The translations under genes and the position numbers were made by a program. From assembly GCA_023264735.1 (NCBI GenBank), contig JAHFVD010000023.1, forward strand, positions 27,112 to 91,111: 64,000 nt of DNA, written 5' to 3'. Source of the stretch: Mycobacterium sp. (GTDB taxonomy: Bacteria; Actinomycetota; Actinomycetes; Mycobacteriales; Mycobacteriaceae). Below, piece by piece: positions 1 to 8,390 of this stretch; position 1 is the stretch's first letter, and every line of letters starts with the position of its first letter. The notes under the pieces are model-generated. The model was not told where the DNA came from and did not search any database. It saw nothing but the letters and a program-made list of their open reading frames with translations.

Positions 1-102
1 ATCGGCTTCGTCGCGTCCCGCCCGTCGCACGTCAACCTCGACCAGATCATCATCCGGCCCAGGGACCAGGCCAGCGCCAGCCGGTTCAACCGCCGGTCGT
101 AG
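1..102 (+). CDS. Short-chain oxidoreductase, C-terminal end (Rv0484c-like), partial
   Basis: The window opens inside a plus-strand reading frame that ends at a TAG at 100-102. The readable tail contains [18 protein letters not shown], the typical C-terminal end of YdfG/SDR-type short-chain dehydrogenases, where the strand after the substrate loop ends in a conserved IRP. In M. tuberculosis the gene convergent to lprQ is Rv0484c, a short-chain oxidoreductase, and the arrangement is the same here: the last 17 bases overlap the 3' end of the L,D-transpeptidase on the opposite strand. Only 33 residues are visible, so substrate and full family cannot be judged. Confidence 0.75.
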   Translation: MGFVASRPSHVNLDQIIIRPRDQASASRFNRRS

Positions 103-1429
103 CCGTCCGCGTCGTCGTCGGCGGAGTCGTCGTGGTCGTAGTGGTGGTGGGTGTGCCCGACAGCGTCGGCGCGTCGGTCGGGGTGGCCGGCGCGCTGCTG
201 GGCATGCTCGTCTCCGGCTTTGTGCCCGACAGCGCCGACATGGCCTTCCATTCGTTCCAGTCCACCGCCCAGTCCCAGATGTCGCCGTCGGCGTAGGACA
301 GCTGGATCGAGGTGCCGGTCACCTCGACCGGGTCGCCGTAGACGGCGGTGCCGAAGTACTGCTCGGCGTCACCGGTGGACAGATTGATGCAGCCATTGGT
401 GACGTTGGTGTTGCCCTGCGCGCCCGACGAGGCCGGGTTGGCGTGGATGAACTCACCGTTGTTGGAGATCCGCACCGCCCAGCGCTCGTGCACGTTGCTG
501 TAGCCCGCCGCCTGGTTGGTCATGTAGAAGTCCGCGTACTTCTCGCTGACGACGTGGATACCGCTGCGGGTGACGTTACGGGGCTGGTCGGCCTCGCCGT
601 AGCTGCACGGGAAATCCATGGTGACGCCTTCGTCGGTGATCACCTGGATGCGGTGCGAGGTGGCGTCGGCCTTCACGACCTGGCGGCGGCCGATATCGAA
701 GTCCAGCGTCGAGTCGGCCGCGCCGTAGGCGTCCTGGCCGAACTTCACGCCGTAGAGGCGGGCGTCGACGTGAACCTTGGTTCCGGCCGGGTAGTAATCC
801 CGGGTTCGGTAGTGCACCCGCGACCCGCCCACCTCGTCGGGCAGCCAGGCCCAGCTGCCCTCGGCCGGCGGGGTCGTGGTGACGGTCAACGCCTTTTCCA
901 CATCGGGCTTGTGCTCGTCGTCGATCGCGGCGTCGAACTGCAGGATGATCGGCACCGCGACCCCGACGGTCTGCCCGTCGGACAGCTGGAACTGACCGTT
1001 GACCTTGGCGGTCGGGTCGACGGTCGTGAACGATGCGGCGACGGGCAACGCGTTCCCGTCACGCCCGACCGCAGAACCGGCCCAGGTGTAGGCGACGCCG
1101 TAGCCCAACGGCTCGGTGACGGTGAAGGCGGTGCGGTCACGGTTGAGCACCCCGGCGACGGGCTTGCCGTCGGCATTGGTCAGGGCGACGTGCTGCAACC
1201 AGCCGTCTTTGATCTGGAGGCTGGCCGCAGTCGTCGGCAGAACGTCCTTGGCGTCGTTCGACGGGGTGAAGTTCAGCGACGCCTTGGGCGGGGGGCCGGA
1301 CGACGCCGCGGTCTGGTTGCCGGGCACCTTGTCACACGCGGCCAGAGCAGCGGGGGCAGCCACACCGAGGAACAGCGCTGTCAAAGCGCGTCGCCGATTG
1401 ATCGGCGGCAGTCGGTCGGCTGGGCTCAC
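86..1429 (-). CDS. lprQ: L,D-transpeptidase lipoprotein LprQ (Ldt5 type)
   Basis: Cell-wall enzyme expected to form 3-3 cross-links in peptidoglycan from outside the membrane. The 447-residue product starts with a twin-Arg-containing N-region (NRRRA), a hydrophobic stretch and a lipobox ending LAAC (Cys about 32), so it should be a lipoprotein. Two Ig-like regions follow and then a YkuD catalytic domain with HANP and the Cys motif [10 protein letters not shown]. The residue before Gly-Cys is Asn, where most L,D-transpeptidases have His. The C-terminus is a Pro/Thr-rich tail with a run of Thr. M. tuberculosis Rv0483 (LprQ, LdtMt5) lies next to murB in the same way. The start is GTG at 1429, placed 8 nt after a TATCTT -10 box. 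The name rests on synteny and similarity. Confidence 0.9.
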   Translation of the reverse strand: MSPADRLPPINRRRALTALFLGVAAPAALAACDKVPGNQTAASSGPPPKASLNFTPSNDAKDVLPTTAASLQIKDGWLQHVALTNADGKPVAGVLNRDRTAFTVTEPLGYGVAYTWAGSAVGRDGNALPVAASFTTVDPTAKVNGQFQLSDGQTVGVAVPIILQFDAAIDDEHKPDVEKALTVTTTPPAEGSWAWLPDEVGGSRVHYRTRDYYPAGTKVHVDARLYGVKFGQDAYGAADSTLDFDIGRRQVVKADATSHRIQVITDEGVTMDFPCSYGEADQPRNVTRSGIHVVSEKYADFYMTNQAAGYSNVHERWAVRISNNGEFIHANPASSGAQGNTNVTNGCINLSTGDAEQYFGTAVYGDPVEVTGTSIQLSYADGDIWDWAVDWNEWKAMSALSGTKPETSMPSSAPATPTDAPTLSGTPTTTTTTTTPPTTTRTATTGG

Positions 1430-1437
1430 GTCAATCC

Positions 1438-1443
1438 AAGATA
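1438..1443 (-). promoter_or_regulatory. -10 box of lprQ, leaderless geometry
   Basis: TATCTT on the minus strand followed by 8 nt and then the GTG start of lprQ. In mycobacteria a TANNNT box normally lies about 7 nt before the transcription start, so the mRNA would begin at or very near the start codon. No Shine-Dalgarno sequence is visible. Confidence 0.5.
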
Positions 1444-1490
1444 CGGAACCCAGCCGTCACGCTGCCAATTGAGAGTGTGTGGTTAAGACC

Positions 1491-2441
1491 TCACAGGAGG
1501 CCGATGAGTTGTCCCAGGGCGGCGGCGACGCCACCGAACTTAGTGCCCTCGAATGTGATGTCGACCGGATCGATCGTGACGTCTACGTCAACCCCACCGA
1601 TATTTTGCGTAGCGCTCGAGCCGACCCAGCTCAGCGTCACCGGCCGCAGCGGAGCGAACACCCCGCCGAACGGAATGCCAAGCAACGCGGGATCGCCTCC
1701 ACCGACAGGGATGGGCACCGTGAGCGTCTGCTCGCCGAACAGAACAGCACTCGTCATTCTGGGCCCGCCCTCGATAAATGCCTGCACCGCCCCGAGCACG
1801 TCGCCGGTCTGAACCGCGGTGGCGAACGACGTGAAGCTGTCGTAGGCCGAGGCCGCACCGAGCACCGCCGAGCCGGCAGCACTGACCAGGAATGCAACCG
1901 GGCCCGGAACCACGAGCTTCCCGCTAGTCAGGGAGATCTGAGCCGTCGAATGAACGGGCGGAATCGCGAGGGCCGATGTTCCCGTCCCCTTCACCGAGAA
2001 CTGCGCCTGACCGATCGGCGTGCTCGCGTCCACAGCCAGTTCCACATCGCCACTGCCGCCGATGTCAGGAATTGTCCCGTTGGCCGCCACCGAGATGGGG
2101 CCGAACGGGGTGTCGATCGTCTGAGAAATGGGCCCAATGTTCAGGGAGGCGACGGCAGTTTTCCTCGCCGCGGCGGCGCTCACGGCCGGCTTACCGGATA
2201 CCACCTTCGCGACCGGGGCATTAACTCGTTTCGTCGTGGCTACGCCCGCCCTGTGCGTGGGCCCGGCGTCAGACGAGCTCGACGAGCTCGAATGGCCGCC
2301 GGTGTCGGCCTGGGCAACCGCCGTCGCACCCGCCAGGGCAGCACCCACACCCAAGGTCAGCGCGCCCGCGCCCAGCCAAGTTCTGACGCCCAGTGCGCGG
2401 TTGCGTCCGCGCGTCGCAGTTTTCGTGGTTCCAGTGGCCAT
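1491..2441 (-). CDS. Secreted mycobacterial protein of unknown function
   Basis: 316 residues. The N-terminus (RGRNRALGVRTWLGAGALTL, then an Ala/Gly/Val-rich segment ending AQADTG) is a Sec-type signal sequence of the kind shared by many mycobacterial exported proteins. A short Ser-rich linker follows, and then a low-complexity Gly/Val/Ile-rich body with repeated IG, GP and PIG turns that suggests beta structure. No catalytic motif is visible. It sits between murB and lprQ on the same strand. In M. tuberculosis these two genes are adjacent, so this is a lineage-specific insertion. The start is the ATG at 2441. A role in the envelope is plausible but unproven. Confidence 0.7.
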   Translation of the reverse strand: MATGTTKTATRGRNRALGVRTWLGAGALTLGVGAALAGATAVAQADTGGHSSSSSSSDAGPTHRAGVATTKRVNAPVAKVVSGKPAVSAAAARKTAVASLNIGPISQTIDTPFGPISVAANGTIPDIGGSGDVELAVDASTPIGQAQFSVKGTGTSALAIPPVHSTAQISLTSGKLVVPGPVAFLVSAAGSAVLGAASAYDSFTSFATAVQTGDVLGAVQAFIEGGPRMTSAVLFGEQTLTVPIPVGGGDPALLGIPFGGVFAPLRPVTLSWVGSSATQNIGGVDVDVTIDPVDITFEGTKFGGVAAALGQLIGLL

Positions 2442-2596
2442 TTCACAATCCCCCGTCGTGCCTGAAGCTAACCCGTGAGCGGGCTGACACCCACTATTTT
2501 GCCCATTTTTCGTCGCCCGGGTTAATTTTCAGAATATTTGTCGGATCGTGTCGCGGTGCGGCTGATGAATCCCCCGCTCAGGGGAGGCGCGCAGGG

Positions 2597-3664
2597 CTAC
2601 AGCGAACAACCGACAAGCACGGGTTCGGGCACCAGCGTGATTCCAAACACGTCGTGCACACCGTCACGGACGGTGCGCGCAAGCGCCAGCACGTCGGTCG
2701 TGGTCGCGCTGCCGCGGTTGGTCAGCGCAAGCGCGTGTTTGGTCGACAATCGGCACGGCGCGGCGTCCGTGCCCGGATAGCCCTTGCCGAAGCCGGCCTG
2801 TTCGACCAGCCAGCCGGCGGCCAACTTGATCCCGTCCGGCGCCGGGTAGTGCGGCACCGCGTCGTCTCGACGGGCCTGGAGTTCGTCGAATCGATCCGCG
2901 GGCACGACGGGGTTGGTGAAGAACGACCCGACGCTCCAGGTGTCGTGGTCGGCGGCGTCGAGCACCATGCCTTTGCGAGCCCGCAATCCCAGCACGGTGG
3001 CACGCACCTCGGCGGGGTCGGCCCGCTCACCCACCGGCACACCGAGGACCCCGGTCAGCTCGCCGTACCGCAGCGGCGCCGAGCGTCCGGTGTCGTCGAG
3101 GGCGAACTCCACCTCCAGCACCACCGCATCCGAGGAGTTCTTCAGGTCGCTGTGCCGGTATCCCAGCCCGAGTTCACCAGCCGGCACCCAGCGCACCTGC
3201 GAACTTCGGCGGTCCAGCAGTCGGACCCGCGTCAGATGGTCGGCCACCTCGACGCCATAGGCGCCGACGTTCTGCACCGGGGTGGCACCGGCCGAGCCGG
3301 GAATCCCGGACAGGCATTCCAACCCGCCCAATCCGGCCGCCACGGCAGCGACCACCACGTCGTCCCAGACGGCGCCGGCTTCGGCGCGCAGCAAGCCACC
3401 GTCGAGGCTGACAGCCTGGTTGGCCAGCCGGACGACCGTCAGATCGGTGAGGTCATCGGCGATCACGACGTTGGAGCCGCCGGCCAAGACCAGCACCGGA
3501 CCGTCGGCCGCGGTGTCGACGGCGCCGAGGGCCGCCACGATCTGCTCGGAGGTGGTGCAGGTGATGACGCGGCGCGCAATCGGGCCGACGCGCAGGGTGG
3601 TCAACGGCGCCAGCGGGACGTTGTCGGCAACCGCCGCGCCGCCGTGCTCCTGCCGTACTGCCAC
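2597..3664 (-). CDS. murB: UDP-N-acetylenolpyruvoylglucosamine reductase MurB
   Basis: FAD enzyme that reduces UDP-GlcNAc-enolpyruvate to UDP-MurNAc in cytoplasmic peptidoglycan synthesis. Visible signatures are the N-terminal [14 protein letters not shown], the FAD-binding [11 protein letters not shown], the [21 protein letters not shown] loop region, the [11 protein letters not shown] segment carrying the catalytic Ser, and a C-terminal EPVLVGC. About 355 residues is normal. I placed the start at GTG 3664, because a TACCGT -10 box lies 8 nt upstream and the family homology begins just after it. A GTG at 3685 would add seven residues that do not look conserved. It is divergent from the DUF2505 gene, as Rv0482 is from Rv0481c. 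Confidence 0.95.
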   Translation of the reverse strand: MAVRQEHGGAAVADNVPLAPLTTLRVGPIARRVITCTTSEQIVAALGAVDTAADGPVLVLAGGSNVVIADDLTDLTVVRLANQAVSLDGGLLRAEAGAVWDDVVVAAVAAGLGGLECLSGIPGSAGATPVQNVGAYGVEVADHLTRVRLLDRRSSQVRWVPAGELGLGYRHSDLKNSSDAVVLEVEFALDDTGRSAPLRYGELTGVLGVPVGERADPAEVRATVLGLRARKGMVLDAADHDTWSVGSFFTNPVVPADRFDELQARRDDAVPHYPAPDGIKLAAGWLVEQAGFGKGYPGTDAAPCRLSTKHALALTNRGSATTTDVLALARTVRDGVHDVFGITLVPEPVLVGCSL

Positions 3665-3672
3665 GGCCCGTA

Positions 3673-3682
3673 ACGGTAGCCT
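3673..3682. promoter_or_regulatory. Overlapping divergent -10 boxes, murB / DUF2505
   Basis: On the plus strand TAGCCT (3677-3682) ends 8 nt before the ATG at 3691. On the minus strand TACCGT (3678-3673) ends 8 nt before the murB GTG at 3664. The two hexamers share two base pairs, so both genes seem to be transcribed from overlapping -10 boxes with essentially no leader. Confidence 0.5.
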
Positions 3683-3690
3683 CACCAGCT

Positions 3691-4197
3691 ATGCCGCGTT
3701 CATTCGACATGGCCACCGATTACGAGGGCAGCGTCGAACAGGTGCACCAGGCATTCCTCGACGAGCAGTACTGGTTGGCCCGGCTGGCCGATTCCGGCGC
3801 CGACGACGCGACGCTCAACTCGATCCGAGTGACCCCCGACGGTGGCGTCGAGGTGACCACCACCCAGGTGCTGCGGGCCGACCGGTTGCCTGCCGTCGTC
3901 ACCCAGTTCCACCACGGTGATCTGGAAATCCGCCGCGCGGAGAGCTGGACCGCGCTGGTAGGTGGCCAGGCCGAGGCCGCCGTGAGTGGCAGCATCCCCG
4001 GGGCGCCGGTGACCTTGACCGGTAGTGCTCAGCTGGCACCCGCAGAGTTGCGGGCGCGCTTGGCTTTTCGGGCCACCGTCGAGGTGCGGATCCCGCTGGT
4101 CGGCGGCAAGGTGGAGAACTTCATCGGCAATCAGCTGGTCGACCTGCTGATCGCCGAACAGCGGTTCACCACCATGTGGATCGCCGAAAACGGCTGA
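3691..4197 (+). CDS. DUF2505 protein, first of tandem pair (Rv0481c-like)
   Basis: 168-residue soluble protein with no signal peptide. The order of segments (N-terminal YEGSVEQVHQAFLDEQYW, a beta-rich middle, then RIPLVGGKVENFIGNQLVDL and a C-terminal EQRFTTMWI) is the DUF2505 pattern. This is a START/SRPBCC-like helix-grip fold that usually has a hydrophobic pocket. M. tuberculosis has a single copy, Rv0481c, next to murB, whereas here a paralogue follows 21 bp downstream. A second in-frame ATG at 3709 would remove six residues, but the TAGCCT box 8 nt before 3691 favours the first. Ligand and role are unknown. Confidence 0.8.
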   Translation: MPRSFDMATDYEGSVEQVHQAFLDEQYWLARLADSGADDATLNSIRVTPDGGVEVTTTQVLRADRLPAVVTQFHHGDLEIRRAESWTALVGGQAEAAVSGSIPGAPVTLTGSAQLAPAELRARLAFRATVEVRIPLVGGKVENFIGNQLVDLLIAEQRFTTMWIAENG

Positions 4198-4206
4198 CGC
4201 CGCAGG

Positions 4207-4212
4207 TACGGT
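4207..4212 (+). promoter_or_regulatory. -10 box of second DUF2505 gene, leaderless geometry
   Basis: TACGGT, then 6 nt, then ATG at 4219. It lies in the 21-bp gap between the two DUF2505 genes, which suggests that the second paralogue has its own leaderless promoter and is not simply co-transcribed. Confidence 0.45.
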
Positions 4213-4218
4213 TGCCTC

Positions 4219-4731
4219 ATGTCCCGCCGCATGGACTACGTCATCGGACTCGACAAGCCCGTGGCTGATCTCTACCAGAGCTTCACCAGCCTCGAGTATT
4301 GGGAAGACCTGATCGCCGAACACCAACAGCACACCGATTCCGAGCTCACCCGGTTCGATTCCGACGAAAGCGGCACCGACATCGTGTTCACCCACACGGT
4401 GTCGCGCAGGGATATGCCGTCGTTGGTGGCCCCCGTGGTTCCGTTGCGGCTCACCATCACCCGCGAACAGCATTTCGACCCGTTCGACACCGCGAAGAAC
4501 TCGGCCGACGGGCACTACCGGGCGCTGGTGCCTGCCGCCCCGCTGCACTTCGACGGAACGTACGTGCTGCAGCACACCCCCGAGGGCAGTGAGCTACGGC
4601 TGCGCAGCCTGTGCAAGGTCAACGTGCCACTGGTCGGCGGCAAGATCGAGCAGTGGGTGTGCGACGGCCTGCGCGGATTGTTCGACAGCGAACGGGATTT
4701 CACCCGCGACTGGATCGCCGGCCATTACTAG
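4219..4731 (+). CDS. DUF2505 protein, second of tandem pair
   Basis: 170 residues, same fold family as the gene directly upstream. The two share the N-terminal pattern of a short strand and an aromatic helix (YQSFTSLEYWEDLI), the C-terminal hallmark VNVPLVGGKIEQWVCDGL and the ending ERDFTRDWI. The pair therefore looks like an old tandem duplication. The predicted product is a cytosolic SRPBCC-like ligand-binding protein with unknown ligand. The gene runs directly into the methyltransferase that follows, so the local order is duplicated DUF2505, methyltransferase, nitrilase. Confidence 0.78.
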   Translation: MSRRMDYVIGLDKPVADLYQSFTSLEYWEDLIAEHQQHTDSELTRFDSDESGTDIVFTHTVSRRDMPSLVAPVVPLRLTITREQHFDPFDTAKNSADGHYRALVPAAPLHFDGTYVLQHTPEGSELRLRSLCKVNVPLVGGKIEQWVCDGLRGLFDSERDFTRDWIAGHY

Positions 4732-5509
4732 ACCGCCCCGCCCGGTCGGCGTTCCGACCCGCGGCACCACCAACGCCAATCGGCTGCGGCGGGCCGACCG
4801 GTGGCTGGTGAACTCTTTACGGGTGCGCGCCGCACTGGAATCGACCGCCGAACCGGTGATCGTCGACCTGGGCTACGGCCGATTGCCCGTCACCACACTG
4901 GAACTGGCGGCGCGGTTGCGCCCGGTACGCGCCGACATTCGGGTGGTCGGACTGGAGATCGATCCGCAACGCGTGGTACCGGGCGTCGACGGCGTCGAAT
5001 TCGGAGTCGGCGGTTTCGAACTCGCCGGATTGCATCCGGTTCTGGTGCGCGCGTTCAACGTCCTGCGCCAGTACCCCGAGGACGCGGTGGACCAGGCGTG
5101 GGCGGAAATGCGGGCGCGGCTGGCACCGGGCGGGCTGATCCTCGACGGCACCTGCGACGAGCTCGGCAGGCGCTGCTGCTGGGTGCTGCTGGACCGCGAC
5201 GGTCCGGTGAGCCTGACCCTGGCGTGCGACCCGCGGCATATCGAGCGCCCGTCAGATCTGGCCGAGCGGCTACCGAAAGTTCTTATCCACCATAATGTTA
5301 CGGGCCAACCCATCCACACCCTGCTGTCGTCGGCGGATCGCGCCTGGGCGGCTTCGGCCGGTCATTCGGTATTCGGCCCGCGGGACCGCTGGCGCGCCAT
5401 GCTCACCGAGCTGCGCGCGTCCGGAGTTCCGATCGAGCCGCAGCGGCGCAATGCCCGCGATGCGGTGCTGACGGTGCCCTGGTCGACGGTGGCGCCGCAC
5501 GTAAGCTGA
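4724..5509 (+). CDS. Class I SAM-dependent methyltransferase-like protein, start uncertain
   Basis: The frame encodes TRGTTNANRLRRADRW, then a motif-I-like region PVIVDLGYGRLPVTTLELA, a LEIDPQR segment (motif II, acidic residue for the SAM ribose), LRQYPEDAVDQAW and LAPGGLILDGTCDELGRR (post-motif region). This matches a Rossmann-like methyltransferase found beside Rv0480c-type genes in many mycobacteria. The substrate is unknown. The start is a problem: the conserved N-terminus has no ATG, GTG or TTG near it. The nearest canonical in-frame starts are GTG 4589, deep inside the upstream gene, and GTG 4808, which would cut off conserved residues. I give the frame from an ATT at 4724 that overlaps the previous stop. 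Confidence 0.65.
   Translation: MTRPPRPVGVPTRGTTNANRLRRADRWLVNSLRVRAALESTAEPVIVDLGYGRLPVTTLELAARLRPVRADIRVVGLEIDPQRVVPGVDGVEFGVGGFELAGLHPVLVRAFNVLRQYPEDAVDQAWAEMRARLAPGGLILDGTCDELGRRCCWVLLDRDGPVSLTLACDPRHIERPSDLAERLPKVLIHHNVTGQPIHTLLSSADRAWAASAGHSVFGPRDRWRAMLTELRASGVPIEPQRRNARDAVLTVPWSTVAPHVS
5502..5507 (+). promoter_or_regulatory. -10 box of nitrilase gene, leaderless geometry
   Basis: TAAGCT followed by 6 nt and ATG at 5514. It overlaps the stop codon of the upstream methyltransferase frame. Confidence 0.45.
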
Positions 5510-5513
5510 CGGC

Positions 5514-6335
5514 ATGCGGATTGCGCTGGCCCAATTGCTCTCGGACGCCGACCCGGCGGTAAACCTCAATCTGGTCGAGGACTACACCCGCCGCGCCGCG
5601 GACGCCGGTGCCCGACTGGTCGCGTTCCCCGAAGGCATGATGTGCCGGTTCGGCGTCCCGCTGGCTCCGGTGGCCGAACCTCTGGACGGACCGTGGGCCG
5701 ACGAGGTGCGGCGCATCGCGCACAGCTCCGGGATCACGGTGCTGGCCGGCATGTTCACCCCGGTTCCCGACGGCCGGGTCACCAACACGGTGCTGGCCGT
5801 CGGCCCAGATGTCGACGCGCACTACGACAAGATCCACATGTACGACGCATTCGGGTTTGCTGAATCCGACGCGGTGGCGCCCGGCCGCGAGCCGGTGGTG
5901 ATCACCGTCGACGGTGTCCGGGTCGGAATCACCCTGTGCTACGACATCCGCTTCCCCGCCCTGTACACCGAGCTCGCTGACCGCGGTGCGCAGCTGATCA
6001 CCGTCCACGCGTCGTGGGGCGCCGGGCCCGGCAAGCTGGAGCAGTGGACCCTGCTGGCCCGCGCTCGTGCCCTGGATTCGGCGTGTTTCGTGGCCGCGGT
6101 CGACCAGGGCTATCCGGGCGACGAGATGGCCACCGCGTCCAAAGCGCCGACCGGTGTGGGCGGCAGCCTGGTGGCGTCCCCGCTCGGCGAGGTGGTGGCA
6201 TCCGCCGGCGATGATCCGCAGTTGGTGGTGGCCGATATCGACATCGATCGGGTCGCACCGGTGCGGGAAATGCTCGGGGTGCTGCGTAACCGCTCAGAGT
6301 TCGCTCAGGCTGATAAGGCAGAATCGCCCCGGTGA
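5514..6335 (+). CDS. Nitrilase-family carbon-nitrogen hydrolase (Rv0480c-like)
   Basis: 273-residue cytoplasmic amidohydrolase of the nitrilase superfamily. The Glu-Lys-Cys triad can be placed: Glu in VAFPEGMMCRFG, Lys in YDKIHMYDAF and Cys in TLCYDIRFPALY. Length and motif spacing fit branch-10/Nit1-like deaminated glutathione amidases, so a metabolite-repair role is possible, though the true substrate is not shown. It follows the DUF2505/methyltransferase genes, and its stop codon overlaps the next start as GTGA, so the next gene is translationally coupled to it. Confidence 0.88.
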   Translation: MRIALAQLLSDADPAVNLNLVEDYTRRAADAGARLVAFPEGMMCRFGVPLAPVAEPLDGPWADEVRRIAHSSGITVLAGMFTPVPDGRVTNTVLAVGPDVDAHYDKIHMYDAFGFAESDAVAPGREPVVITVDGVRVGITLCYDIRFPALYTELADRGAQLITVHASWGAGPGKLEQWTLLARARALDSACFVAAVDQGYPGDEMATASKAPTGVGGSLVASPLGEVVASAGDDPQLVVADIDIDRVAPVREMLGVLRNRSEFAQADKAESPR

Positions 6336-7285
6336 CAAGCCCGCCACAAGGCCCGAACCATCCCGTCGGCCCCGGCGACCCGACAACCCCGGCGTGGCCA
6401 GCGGCCCCGGGGCAGGGCACACCCACCGAGTACATCCCGCGGCCGGGCGCCCCGGTCGATCCGCCGACGCAGCAGTTCTCCCATGTCCCGCCGCCGGCAC
6501 CTCCCGCTCAGACGGCACCGCCGATACCGTCGGAGGAGCCCGAGGAACCCAAGCGGGGATTCCTGCGCGACCCGCTGACGATCGTCCTGTCGCTGATCAT
6601 CGTCGTGGCACTGGTGTTCGCCGGGCTGCTGGGCACCGAGCTCTACGTGCGCCACGTGGCCGACACCGCGGTGTCCAGGGCGGTGTCCTGCGTGGTGCAG
6701 GACCAGACCAAGGTCTCGTTCGGCGTCCGCCCGTTCCTGCTGCAGCACCTCACGAAGCACTACAACGACATCTCGGTGCAGACCGCGGGCAACCAGATAC
6801 GTCAAGCCAAGGGCATGAAGCTCGACCTGCTGCTCGATGACGTCCGGATCAACCAGACCGCCGACTCGGCAGGGACCATGGGTTCGCTGGATGCCAACAT
6901 CAGCTGGTCCAGCGACGGCATCAAGCAGACCGTGCAGGACGCCATCCCGTTCCTAGGCAGCCTGGTCAGCGGGGTGAAGACCTCGCCGTCGGACGGCACC
7001 ATCGAGCTGCAGGCCGGTCTGGGATCGGTCATCGTCAAGCCGGCGGTGATCAACAACGCTCTGAGCCTGCAGGTGGTCGGTCTGACCGGGCTGGGGTTCA
7101 TGCTTCCGAAGGAATCTGTGCAGCCGGCTCTGGATGCGTTCATGACCATCCTGACCAAGAACCTGCCGATGGGCATTCACGCTGACAGCGTTGCAGTCAC
7201 CGACGAAGGCGTCACCGCCAAGTTCATCACCCGGAACGCGATCATCCCCAACGGCCAGCAGGATCCCTGCTTCGCCGGCGTCTAG
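6332..7285 (+). CDS. DUF2993 membrane-anchored protein (Rv0479c-like)
   Basis: 317 residues. About 80 N-terminal residues are Pro-rich and probably cytoplasmic. One transmembrane helix follows (IVLSLIIVVALVFAGLLGTE) and then an extracytoplasmic domain with alternating hydrophobic strands and conserved SWSSDGIKQTV-type segments, typical of DUF2993. The best-known member of the family is LmeA, which is needed for lipomannan maturation, so a lipid-binding or envelope-glycolipid role is a fair guess. The GTG start overlaps the TGA of the nitrilase gene. It converges on deoC with an 8-bp gap that lies beside a short CGGGC/GCCCG hairpin. Confidence 0.8.
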   Translation: MTSPPQGPNHPVGPGDPTTPAWPAAPGQGTPTEYIPRPGAPVDPPTQQFSHVPPPAPPAQTAPPIPSEEPEEPKRGFLRDPLTIVLSLIIVVALVFAGLLGTELYVRHVADTAVSRAVSCVVQDQTKVSFGVRPFLLQHLTKHYNDISVQTAGNQIRQAKGMKLDLLLDDVRINQTADSAGTMGSLDANISWSSDGIKQTVQDAIPFLGSLVSGVKTSPSDGTIELQAGLGSVIVKPAVINNALSLQVVGLTGLGFMLPKESVQPALDAFMTILTKNLPMGIHADSVAVTDEGVTAKFITRNAIIPNGQQDPCFAGV

Positions 7286-7293
7286 AGGCCGGG

Positions 7294-7971
7294 CTAAAGC
7301 CCGTCCAAAACCGCACGCGTTCCGGATAATCCGAGTCGCGTCGCGCCCGCGTCGAGCATCGCCACCGCGTGCTCGGCAGTGCGGATACCGCCACTGGCCT
7401 TGACGCCCAACCGACCGCCGACGGTGCCCGCCATGATCTCGACCGCGATCACCGATGCGCCGCCGGCCGGATGAAAGCCGGTGGAGGTCTTGACGAAATC
7501 GGCGCCGGATTCTTCAGCGGCCCGGCATGCCGCCACCAACGTCGCTTCGTCGCCAAGGCTGAGCAGAGCGGCGGATTCGACGATGACCTTCAGCACCGCA
7601 CCGGGCACTGCGGCTCGGACCGTCGCGATTTCGGCGGCCACGTCTGCGACGTTCCCGGCGAGCGCGGCCCCGACGTCGATGACCATATCGATCTCGCCGG
7701 CGCCGCATTCGACGGCCGCCGCGGCCTCTCGGGCTTTGATAGCCGGTAGGTGCTTGCCGGACGGGAAGCCCGCGACGGCGGCGATGACGAGGCCTTCGGG
7801 ATGCGTGCCAGCCGCCTTGTGCGCGACGGAAATCATCGATGGCGATACACACACCGCGAAGACCCCGAGATCGGCGGCCTCCGCGACGAGCGCGGCGACG
7901 TCAGCGTCGGTGGCTTCGGGTTTCAGCAGTGTGTGGTCGACCAGCGCGGCCACCTCGGCCGGTGTCCGCAT
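7294..7971 (-). CDS. deoC: Deoxyribose-phosphate aldolase
   Basis: Cleaves 2-deoxyribose-5-phosphate to glyceraldehyde-3-phosphate and acetaldehyde in nucleoside catabolism. The 225-residue product shows the class I aldolase TIM-barrel pattern: N-terminal [11 protein letters not shown], the region [10 protein letters not shown] carrying the Schiff-base neighbour, and [15 protein letters not shown] with the catalytic Lys in VKTSTGF. The proton-relay Lys lies in GVKASGGIR. It is the last gene of a minus-strand run, and its ATG overlaps the stop of the upstream secreted-protein gene as TGATG. This is syntenic with Rv0478. Confidence 0.95.
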   Translation of the reverse strand: MRTPAEVAALVDHTLLKPEATDADVAALVAEAADLGVFAVCVSPSMISVAHKAAGTHPEGLVIAAVAGFPSGKHLPAIKAREAAAAVECGAGEIDMVIDVGAALAGNVADVAAEIATVRAAVPGAVLKVIVESAALLSLGDEATLVAACRAAEESGADFVKTSTGFHPAGGASVIAVEIMAGTVGGRLGVKASGGIRTAEHAVAMLDAGATRLGLSGTRAVLDGL

Positions 7972-8390
7972 CAGAACGGCTCGTTGAGGCCGCCGGGGTT
8001 GCAGCCCGCCTCCGTCATCGTCTGGTCGTCGACCACCGGCCGGAACGGTTCCAGATTCCAGCTGGTCTTGCCGGGCTGGCCGAACTCGGCGAAGCGGAAG
8101 TGGCAGACGAACTGATCACGCATGCCTGGCAGGTCGGCGTCGGGCGCCAGCGCCAGCACCTCGCCCCAGGCCTCGTCGATTTCCGACGGGGGTTTCAGCA
8201 GCTGCGCCGCAGCCTGCCTGCCGGCCGGCGTGGGGTACACCCGCAGGCTTTTCAGATCGCCCCAGTTCGCCCACGTGACGTGATCGATGAACGGCGGCGC
8301 GGGAGTGGTGTCGGCCGCGGCGGGGGCGGCCAGGCTCAGTCCGGCAGAGGCGATGACGAGCATCGCTGCCAGACGAACGCGTGCGCTCAG
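7971..8390 (-). CDS. Secreted DUF2599-type protein (Rv0477-like), possible CTG start
   Basis: The mature part contains [20 protein letters not shown], then [23 protein letters not shown] and a C-terminal EAGCNPGG. This is the DUF2599 pattern with two Cys that could form a disulfide outside the cell. The only ATG (8363) leaves a signal sequence without any positive charge. Nine codons upstream a CTG at 8390 adds LSARVRLAA, which supplies two Arg for the N-region. It overlaps the upstream TGA as CTGA and has GGGGAAG five bases before it. I therefore give 8390, with ATG 8363 as the alternative. Function is unknown. Confidence 0.75.
   Translation of the reverse strand: MSARVRLAAMLVIASAGLSLAAPAAADTTPAPPFIDHVTWANWGDLKSLRVYPTPAGRQAAAQLLKPPSEIDEAWGEVLALAPDADLPGMRDQFVCHFRFAEFGQPGKTSWNLEPFRPVVDDQTMTEAGCNPGGLNEPF

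Noticed and set aside
120..160. Trinucleotide run as a microsatellite of regulatory interest
   Set aside because: It is the in-frame Thr-rich C-terminal tail of the L,D-transpeptidase.
7290..7303. CGGGC-TAAA-GCCCG hairpin between the convergent DUF2993 gene and deoC as a terminator
   Set aside because: Only a 5-bp stem with no T-run and overlapping the deoC stop region; too weak to call.
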